The notes under the pieces are model-generated. The model saw only the letters and a program-made list of their open reading frames with translations, ran no database searches and was not told the DNA's origin. 64,000 nt of DNA, from NCBI GenBank assembly GCA_012032555.1, contig JAAUSR010000021.1, positions 1 through 64,000 on the forward strand, written 5' to 3'. The stretch is from Thioploca sp. (GTDB taxonomy: Bacteria; Pseudomonadota; Gammaproteobacteria; Beggiatoales; Beggiatoaceae). The position numbers and the translations under genes were made by a program. The first letter of the stretch is position 1; the number at the start of each line of letters is the position of its first letter. Below, in pieces: positions 57,996 through 64,000 of the stretch.

Positions 57996-58918
57996 ATGTT
58001 ATCTTTCTTGTTATCTCGGGTACTCAGTCTCTTAACTGTTATATTTGGAGTGATTACTTTAGTTTTTTCCTACTTCATATCGTGCCGGGTGATCCGGTGC
58101 AAGTGATGTTAGGCGAGTCAGCGACACTCGCTGATCAAGCGCAGTTACGTGAAAAATTAGGTCTTAACCAACCCTTATTACAACAATGGTTGAGCTACTT
58201 GATTCAATTGCAACAGGGTGATCTGGGTCATTCACTCCATTCTCAAGAACCGATTAGGGATATCTTATGGCAACGGTTACCTGCAACCCTTGAATTGGCT
58301 ATTGCTGGTTTGTTGATTGCCGTCTTGATAGCTATCCCCTTGGGTAGTTTAGCGGCTTTGCGTCAAAATACTGTTTATGATCAAGGGGCCATGATCTTTT
58401 CTCTGTTAGGTGTATCTATTCCCCATTTTTGGATGGGACCACTCCTAATCGTCGTTTTTTCACTTAATCTGGGTTGGTTTCCGGTGAGTGGACGAGAAGG
58501 TGGGTTGTCACTGGTCTTACCGGCACTGACATTAGGTACTGCCTTAGCGGCTATTTTAGCTCGGATGGTACGCGCTACTTTATTAGAAATCCTTCATGAA
58601 GATTATATTCGCACGGCCCGTGCTAAAGGGTTAAACGAAACCACCATTATTTTATATCATGCCTTACGCAATGCCGCTTTACCGATTATTACTATCTTAG
58701 GTTTACAATTAGGTACTTTATTAGGGGGGGCAGTGATTACTGAAACCGTATTTGCTTGGCCGGGTATCGGTCAATTAACTATCGAATCGATTCAGCAACG
58801 CGATTACCCAGTTGTGCAAGCTTGTGTTTTATTAATCAGTTTGAGTTATGTTTTGGTTAATACTTTAACTGATCTGCTTTACGCTTGGTTAGATCCACGA
58901 GTACGCTATCGTGTTTAA
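57996..58918 (+). pseudogene. Dpp/Opp-type ABC transporter permease, frameshifted near the N-terminus
   Basis: ATG 57996 gives MLSFLLSRVLSLLTVIFGVITLVF, the first membrane helix of a DppB-type permease, but then a stop soon follows. With one extra T in the six-T run at 58063-58068 the frame continues into HIVPGDPVQVMLGESATLADQAQLREKLG, the canonical DppB region, and on to the permease signature EDYIRTARAKGLNETTIILYHALRNAALP near the C-terminus. The remaining frame is open to TAA 58916-58918. The break lies in a homopolymer, so a sequencing error is likely, with slippage or real inactivation as alternatives. The downstream DppC-type gene overlaps by eight bases. Confidence 0.8.
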
Positions 58919-59714
58919 ATATCAAATTATTATTCCGGCCAGCTTATTAATCATCTGGTTACTATTAGCTGTATTTGGACCATGGTTACCTTTGCAACCC
59001 AACCAAATTAACCTCCCCTTTATTTTACAACCAGCTTCTACAACGGCTTGGCTGGGATATGATGATTTAGGTCGTCCAATTCTCGATCGGTTAATTATGG
59101 GAGCGAGGACTTCCTTTTTTGTTGCCTTTTGGGTCATTTTATTGTCGTTATTCATTGGTACCTTAATTGGGATGATCAGTGGTTGGATAGGTGGTTATAT
59201 CGATTTATTTATAGTGCGTTTAATCGATATTTTTTTAGCTTTCCCGGGAATTTTACTGGCGATTGCTTTATCCGGACTACTTGGACCAGGGATTGAAAAT
59301 GTAGTTTTGGCTCTTTCGGTAGTGGGTTGGGTTGGCTTTGCGCGATTAGCACGTGCTCAAACGTTATCACTTAAACACCGAGAACATGTGCTAGCAGCTT
59401 TAGCTTTAGGTGCGAAAACACCTCGAATTTTACGCTATCATATTTTACCATTGCTCATGGCACCGATGACGATTGAAGCTACTTTCGGTATTGCTAGCGT
59501 AGTTATTGCCGAAGCGGGATTATCTTTTTTAGGGTTAGGTGTACAACCTCCGGCGGCTTCCTGGGGTAGTATGATCCGCGATGGTACCAGATACATGTTA
59601 GTTGCACCACATATGGTATTAGCACCAGGAATGGTTTTAATATTAGTGGTTCTATCAGTTAACTTATTAGGCGACCAATTGAGAGATAAATTAGACGTGA
59701 AATCTCACCATTAA
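58911..59714 (+). CDS. Dpp/Opp-type ABC transporter permease, DppC-like
   Basis: 267 residues from GTG 58911, overlapping the stop of the DppB-type gene. Six membrane helices; GYDDLGRPILDRLIMGARTS and the EAA-loop signature REHVLAALALGAKTPRILRYHILP are typical of DppC/OppC. GLSFLGLGVQPPAASWGSMI near the C-terminus is also diagnostic. With DppB it forms the channel for peptide or other solute import (nickel and oligopeptide systems are similar). No ATPase or binding-protein gene is adjacent, so the substrate is unknown. Confidence 0.9.
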   Translation: MFKYQIIIPASLLIIWLLLAVFGPWLPLQPNQINLPFILQPASTTAWLGYDDLGRPILDRLIMGARTSFFVAFWVILLSLFIGTLIGMISGWIGGYIDLFIVRLIDIFLAFPGILLAIALSGLLGPGIENVVLALSVVGWVGFARLARAQTLSLKHREHVLAALALGAKTPRILRYHILPLLMAPMTIEATFGIASVVIAEAGLSFLGLGVQPPAASWGSMIRDGTRYMLVAPHMVLAPGMVLILVVLSVNLLGDQLRDKLDVKSHH

Positions 59715-60850
59715 TAAACGAGCACTGGTTAAAACCTATGATTTCTTCGCGTAACAGTTCGAGCCGACTAGCTTAGGTCGAGTTAAGCGCGTCATTCCAG
59801 ATGTGTTTCTATGTTAGAGTAAGGGAGAGAATAGCATTTTTGTGTTTGAATATAGCCATTTTAATTAAGATGGAAAGTGGGGTTACGTTTCGCTAACCCA
59901 ACCTACTTGGCTGCTTATCTTGACACCGTGATAGATTCCAGCACCTACCAAGTTTTCAAGCGTCGCCTCCGCATTTTCAATGCCAAGTAAATACCAGTAG
60001 TTTAACGAATACACAACCCATTAGTTTGCGTGATCTTTTAATAAAACCGCTTTTCTCGCCTTGCTCATCCGAGAATTGGTTGAATACATATTTGCTAGAT
60101 ATTAATATATCTATTTATTTCAAAGTCCTCCTTCAAGTACTATTGTTTTTTATTATTATTAATAATAGCTTTGATGGTAGGCTTTTTCATTCTGTCATAC
60201 CACTCTTAAGTTAATGCGTATGGATGCTACGCTTATACACCCTACTAGGCTATGGTAAATATAGTTATTTTCATTCAAAGTTCCTTATATTTATTCAAAT
60301 GGATGCTAACTTTTAGGCTCAAAATTGTAGGGTGCGTTTTACGCACCAAAAATGATTCACTTCATCAATCATTCATTTCATGTTTAACGCCATTGCTATA
60401 TTCAACAGGGTTTGTGGTGCATGGAATGCACCCTACCTAACTATCTTTAACTCACCCTCTCTGAGGGTGGTCGGTGAGGATAATGGTCTTTACTCCACCC
60501 CGCATTCTCTATCGGCTCGTTTGTTATATTGAATTTAGGTTAACTAATACCGCCAAGGCGAGAAGTTTTTTTTCAACTGATTACTCAACCCTTCAGAACG
60601 TATTCACTTCCTCTTGGATTGATTCTAACCGGAATTTTGCTCAACATCTCTTTTGATACTTCCCTATCGATTTTAGTTGTCTACAATTCCTTGAATAGGT
60701 CATTCGCTTAAACATTTCTTTCAGAGGAATTGAGGAGATGTTCCTTTAACAAAAACTATTTTATCATATTGGTGTTCTATATTTCATTATTATTTTACAG
60801 TGCTACTTATGTAAAGTTTATCTTGTCTTGGCTATAAAACGGGTATATGA
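59715..60850. other. Long intergenic region, no convincing gene
   Basis: About 1.1 kb, mostly AT-rich. Short open frames of 60-62 residues are present, but they lack ribosome-binding sites or recognisable sequence and look random. A bounded repeat element lies at 60327-60436. The promoter of the DUF2799 gene should be at the right end. Confidence 0.45.
60327..60436. repeat. 110-bp element with GTAGGGTGC terminal inverted repeats
   Basis: GTAGGGTGCGTTTTACGCACC (a palindrome in itself) at the left end faces GGTGCATGGAATGCACCCTAC at the right end. The outer nine bases GTAGGGTGC/GCACCCTAC are perfect inverted repeats. This looks like a small non-autonomous element or paired palindromes of the same class as the dispersed GTAGGGTGGGC family. 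Confidence 0.55.
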
Positions 60851-61648
60851 ATGATGTTAATAAATAATAAGTTAACAAAATTAGTTGCCATCGTTGCTAT
60901 TGAAGCAATTACTTGTTTTTCAACGGGATGTGCTACCTTATCTAAGGAAGAATGCCTAAAAGGTGAATGGCGAGTTATTGGTTATAAAGATGGTGTTAAG
61001 GGTTATGATATGGAACGTCTAGAAAAACACGAAAAGGCCTGTAAAGATTATAGTGTAAAACCAGATGTAACGCACTATCAAGCCGGTCGTCAAGCCGGCT
61101 TAACTTACTATTGCGCTTCTAGCCAAGGAGCAGCTAAGTTAAGTGAAGCAGAAAGCAAAACAGATCAAGGCGATTGGTTAGCAATTGGTTTTAACAATGG
61201 TAAACGTGGCGACCGATTAGGCCACATGCAAGATTATATTCAAGACTGTAAACAATATAATATTCAATTAGATTCTGAAAATTACCAACTGGGTTGGTAT
61301 AAGGGAATTGTTCAATATTGTACACCTGAAAATGGTTTTGAGGTGGGGCAATCGGGTGAAGATTATGATGGTGTTTGTCCACCTCACCTTGCTAGTGCTT
61401 TTCTTGATCAATATTTGGCGGGCTTAGATTCCAAGCTGTCCTCGATTGAAAATGATATAGATTCAATGCACCTTTCTATTAAAGATACGATTAACCAGCT
61501 AGAAGAAACCACTGACAAAGAAAAAAGAAAGTCACTACGTAGCACATTAGATTCTCATCAAAGTGACTATAATAAGTTAATACAAAAACACCGTAAAATC
61601 ATTAGATTATACAATAGAACGCAACGAATGTTAATGCAACTTAAATAA
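60851..61648 (+). CDS. DUF2799 lipoprotein with C-terminal coiled coil
   Basis: 265 residues. The N-terminal signal ends in a lipobox, FSTGC, with Cys27 as the lipidated residue, so it should be processed by Lgt. Two DUF2799-like units follow: ECLKGEWRVIGYKDGVKGY ... HYQAGRQAGLTYYC (about 34-88) and GDWLAIGFNNGKRGDRLGHM ... NYQLGWYKGIVQYC (about 107-158), ending with the GEDYDGVCPPHL motif. The last 75 residues form a charged coiled coil (DSKLSSIENDIDSMHLSIKD). It is probably anchored to the outer membrane facing the periplasm. Function unknown. E. coli YfiL-type proteins are smaller relatives. Confidence 0.8.
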   Translation: MMLINNKLTKLVAIVAIEAITCFSTGCATLSKEECLKGEWRVIGYKDGVKGYDMERLEKHEKACKDYSVKPDVTHYQAGRQAGLTYYCASSQGAAKLSEAESKTDQGDWLAIGFNNGKRGDRLGHMQDYIQDCKQYNIQLDSENYQLGWYKGIVQYCTPENGFEVGQSGEDYDGVCPPHLASAFLDQYLAGLDSKLSSIENDIDSMHLSIKDTINQLEETTDKEKRKSLRSTLDSHQSDYNKLIQKHRKIIRLYNRTQRMLMQLK

Positions 61649-61653
61649 TTAAC

Positions 61654-63447
61654 CTAGCCAGGTAGGGTGGGCATTGCCCACCCTACTAAGCTTAATTCCT
61701 CTTCTGACATGATAATCCCATAGGTCGAAAGTAACTTAATCAGCGTTTCCTCATGATTTTTCTTCAGATCCCCCAAGGTCCAAGTGCTGAATGTGTTGAA
61801 AATTCTGACTGAATTGCTGAAGAGTTCCACATTCTTCTTGAAGTACTTTGCCTTTTTTTGCCGATAATCCAGATTGCTTTGCGCTGTATTTTTCCGTCGA
61901 GAGAGAAGAATTAGATTGCCGATCCGGTTGGTCCATTTTTCCCTATCCTGGCCGTTGAAATCAGAAACCCATTGGCTCCCAGCACCAGGTGTCTGAGGAA
62001 GAATATGTTCAATACTGATGGTTTCATGTGGCGAAAACTTAGTTGTGTGACCATGATAGGCAAGGTCGATTTTTAAAAGGATATACCGCCCATAACGACG
62101 CCCATAAATTCCGCCGGAAAGAACCCGTAGAAGCTCCTGTTTCTCAACCTTGAATGCAGAAGCGGCAAACAATGAATTTTGATTATTTGTCGTTTCAATC
62201 TCTTTGATGATAGCGTTTGTATTTTCAATACGAGCGGTCGGCGAAAGGCCAATAATCCAGTCAGAAGAAAACTTTGCATCCAAAAGATGCAAGAACTTGA
62301 GCAACTCATTGGTTTTATATTTTTCATAAAAGCGTAGCAGGGGCGCTATCCAATAATCAGCCTCGAAGCCAAAGCGCATTAAGGCAAGTTGGTTATAGAG
62401 CTCAAAACTGTTCGTTAAGCTATAATTATCATTATCAAAAAGACCCAGGTAGTGCTTGTAATAGACCTCGATAAAGTCAAAAGTTGATTCACCTTTGGTT
62501 AATAACGGCGGCTTGGGAGTATATGTTTTGGTATTACGGTCATATTCTTTTGGAGCATAGATATTGTCTTCATACTCTTTGAGAAGATTGTAACCGGCCT
62601 TTTGCTTAACAAGTATCGTTCTTAGGTGTGAAAGGAAATTATCAAAATCTTCAGCAAAGTATTCCTCAATACTCTCCCATGTTTTAGCGTACTTGGTTCT
62701 GACCGAGGCATCAGTAACTTTAGCGAGGTTTTCTGCTTTGAGAATATCGCTATTGCGTAGCTTGATGCCTCGGTTGTTCATAACGGTAAAGAGGTGAAAG
62801 GCATCTTCCAGTTCTTCCGCAGCCACATATATCATCAACACATGCGAGCGTAGAAAGGGAAAGAATTCGTCTATTGAATTACCGTTCGTTCTGAAAAAAT
62901 TCTTGAATAGTCAAGATGGCATTGGCCATATTCCTGATGGAAATATCCTCGTCGTTTTTTTGTGAAAACTGCTTGAGTTCATCAGTCTTTTTGGTTCCGC
63001 CATCTAACTTTATATACGTATCAACAAAATCTCGCACCTTATCTCGTATGTCAAAGATAATGCGGCTTCTTTCTGGAATGTTATCGTCAGGGTTTGCCAT
63101 CTGGTAGATTGTTTCACGGCAGGTCCTGATTCGCGCTTCATTTGATTGGGTGAGATCACGAACGACAGCAGTAATTAAAAAGAGAGTTTCAAATGTTGCT
63201 GGCCGTCCAGAAGGTCGTACTCTTCATATTTGGTGGCGCCAACCTGTTTGTCCGATTTTTTTAGAACCATTGAACCAAGAAAATACTGAGACTCTGGATT
63301 TGACTGACGCGCTCGATACACATCGTCAAGAAGTTCAATCACTTGATCCGCACCCCAAACAAAGGGGCGTTGATACTCGGGGATGCGGTACCATGTTTGG
63401 AAAACATCTTTTACCAAGAGTTTATCGCTTTCGATTTTCTGTGCCAT
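61654..63447 (-). pseudogene. DUF262/DUF1524 (GmrSD-like) protein, two frameshifts
   Basis: Start ATG 63447 with TGAGG upstream. The first piece (63447-63175) has the DUF262 motif IPEYQRPFVWGADQVIELLDDV and YFLGSMVL ... LLDGQQHL, then stops. Shifting one base at about 63184 continues as TLFLITAVVRDLTQ through MANPDDN to QEFFQNER, which stops at 62879. A second shift there gives NSIDEFFPFLRSHVLMIYVA and the remainder, with a DUF1524 HNH motif SIEHILPQTPGAGSQW and IGNLILLSRRKN. The C-terminus (SLVGWAMPTLPG) is encoded by the dispersed palindrome at 61662-61686. GmrSD-type proteins cut modified phage DNA; that role is inferred only. With two lesions it is probably inactive, unless these are sequencing errors. 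Confidence 0.75.
61662..61686. repeat. Dispersed palindrome, GTAGGGTGGGC family
   Basis: Fifth copy in the window. It encodes the last residues of the DUF262/DUF1524 frame, so insertion of the element replaced the native stop. Confidence 0.9.
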
Positions 63448-63490
63448 TCTGTACCTCAATTTTCGTTGGTTGAATTATGTGCGCTAACAA

Positions 63491-63751
63491 GCAAGTAGGG
63501 TGGGTTAGGCGCCAGCCGTAACGCACCCATCCTTTAGAAGGTCATGATGGGAAAAATTATTGACCGGTTCAAAGAAACGGCGCGTTACGCTTCGCTAATG
63601 CACCCTATCTTGCTTGATGGCAGTGCACCGGAGCGTGGAAACGAGAGAAAACATCCCTTCTGTTCATCTTAGATTTGATGCCTATTTTTTAACTTGTTTT
63701 GAAAAGGTGCAAGAGTAAAAGATGGGTTTCGCTTCGCTCTACCCATCCTAC
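63491..63751. repeat. Cluster of dispersed palindromic fragments
   Basis: GCAAGTAGGGTGGGTTAGGC ... CGTAACGCACCC (63491-63528) copies the element at 26225. GGCGCGTTACGCTTCGCTAA with GCACCCTA follows near 63580-63607. GGAGCGTGGAAACGAGAGAA (about 63631-63650) is a degenerate half of the CCCACGCTxxAGCGTGGG palindrome. GATGGGTTTCGCTTCGCTCT ... ACCCATC lies at about 63721-63747. The 308-base gap between the flanking genes holds nothing else. Confidence 0.65.
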
Positions 63752-63755
63752 GCTC

Positions 63756-64000
63756 CTAAAAATCAAATGAGTAATACAATGTAATTTCCTTTTCACGAGC
63801 ATAAGCTTCTACTTCTGGTTCGGTAATCATATAAGTGACTAACACTGAGAAAATGGGTAACTCCGTAGTAATGTGTTTGAGTTTCTTACGAATGAACTCA
63901 TCTATATATTTTTTAGATAATTGACTCTTAGCTTCGCCCACTAGTAAGAACTCTTTTTCTCCCTGCTTTAGCTTACCTAAAATATTAACTTCTAAAGGTT
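63756..64000 (-). CDS. C-terminal end of a nuclease-like protein (partial, runs off the window)
   Basis: The frame is open to the right edge. Visible residues read PLEVNILGKLKQGEKEFLLV, then GEAKSQLSKKYIDEFIRKKL, and end YAREKEITLYYSFDF. The pattern ExN-x(15)-GEAKSQ resembles the E-x-K half of PD-(D/E)xK nuclease-like families often annotated DUF3782 or similar in filamentous sulfur bacteria and cyanobacteria. A GTG at 63941 could look like a start, but the frame and the motif continue upstream of it, so the gene is truncated by the window edge rather than short. Confidence 0.5.
   Translation of the reverse strand, partial: PLEVNILGKLKQGEKEFLLVGEAKSQLSKKYIDEFIRKKLKHITTELPIFSVLVTYMITEPEVEAYAREKEITLYYSFDF

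Noticed and set aside
58082-58918. Treating the permease as a normal gene starting at 58082
   Set aside because: That start has no ATG of its own or ribosome-binding site and lacks the first membrane helix, which is present just upstream in another frame.
59715-60850. Three small plus-strand frames of about 60 residues
   Set aside because: AT-rich, no ribosome-binding sites, overlap a repeat element, and no family resemblance.
63150-63473. 107-residue plus-strand frame
   Set aside because: Complement of the DUF262 N-terminal region, which has clear motifs on the minus strand.

Overview
The window looks like a chromosomal segment of an AT-rich gammaproteobacterium. The housekeeping genes are gammaproteobacterial in type: a GyrB of about 800 residues with the long insertion, AceE/AceF, FabI, RpiA, Lgt, a YrfG-type HAD nucleotidase, GspG-J and an AlgZ/AlgR-like pair. 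They sit among features more typical of large filamentous bacteria: TIR/WD40 proteins, Uma2 nucleases, a DUF262/DUF1524 protein, repeat-rich secreted proteins and many dispersed palindromes. My best guess is a sulfur oxidiser of the Beggiatoa/Thioploca group. This is inference; there is no rRNA in the window to test it, and I saw no tRNA gene by eye.

Layout. 1-3.4 kb: tandem repeats, a decayed glutamine amidotransferase antisense to the end of an HPP membrane protein, then a three-gene minus-strand unit (59-aa protein, orphan Cas6/Cmx6-like protein, heavy-metal-binding protein). 3.9-7.3 kb: a YkgJ-type cysteine-cluster protein and an MBL hydrolase/COG0523 GTPase pair. 8.0-10.9 kb: folate genes (folB-folK, a convergent pteridine reductase) and a MidA-like methyltransferase. 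11-15.6 kb: repeats, a sulfotransferase and two tandem paralogous secreted proteins. 16.4-19.3 kb: a DUF3096 peptide and a GT2 / lipid-A-synthase-N-domain / GT39 operon, probably for envelope glycolipid modification.

19.3-27.2 kb is the accessory island. A giant TIR-TIR-TIR-TM-WD40-TPR gene is split by an apparent one-base frameshift and flanked on both sides by copies of the same composite repeat. A divergent small helical-domain protein, an Uma2 nuclease plus an Uma2 fragment, and a HEPN-like zinc-ribbon protein follow. 27.4-30.6 kb: gyrB and yrfG. 30.6-35.9 kb: three exported proteins, one a trypsin-like protease. 36.3-37.8 kb: fabI-rpiA. 38.6-41.4 kb: a PilZ protein and the type II secretion pseudopilin genes gspG-H-I-J without gspK. 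41.6-45.6 kb: pyruvate dehydrogenase aceE-aceF.

46.3-55.1 kb: an App1-type phosphatase, an FkbM methyltransferase, a nucleotidyltransferase-like protein, a TPR-like membrane protein, DUF1015 and transglutaminase-like proteins, and the LytS/LytTR two-component pair. 55.3-59.7 kb: an exported coiled-coil protein, a frameshifted FecR-domain gene, lgt, and a Dpp-type permease pair whose first gene is frameshifted in a T run. The right end holds a DUF2799 lipoprotein, a DUF262/DUF1524 gene with two frameshifts, and the C-terminal end of a nuclease-like gene running off the edge.

Two themes recur. Short palindromic elements are scattered through intergenic DNA and sometimes supply the ends of reading frames. 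Single-base frameshifts occur in at least four genes. Whether those are real decay or sequencing error cannot be settled from the sequence alone.
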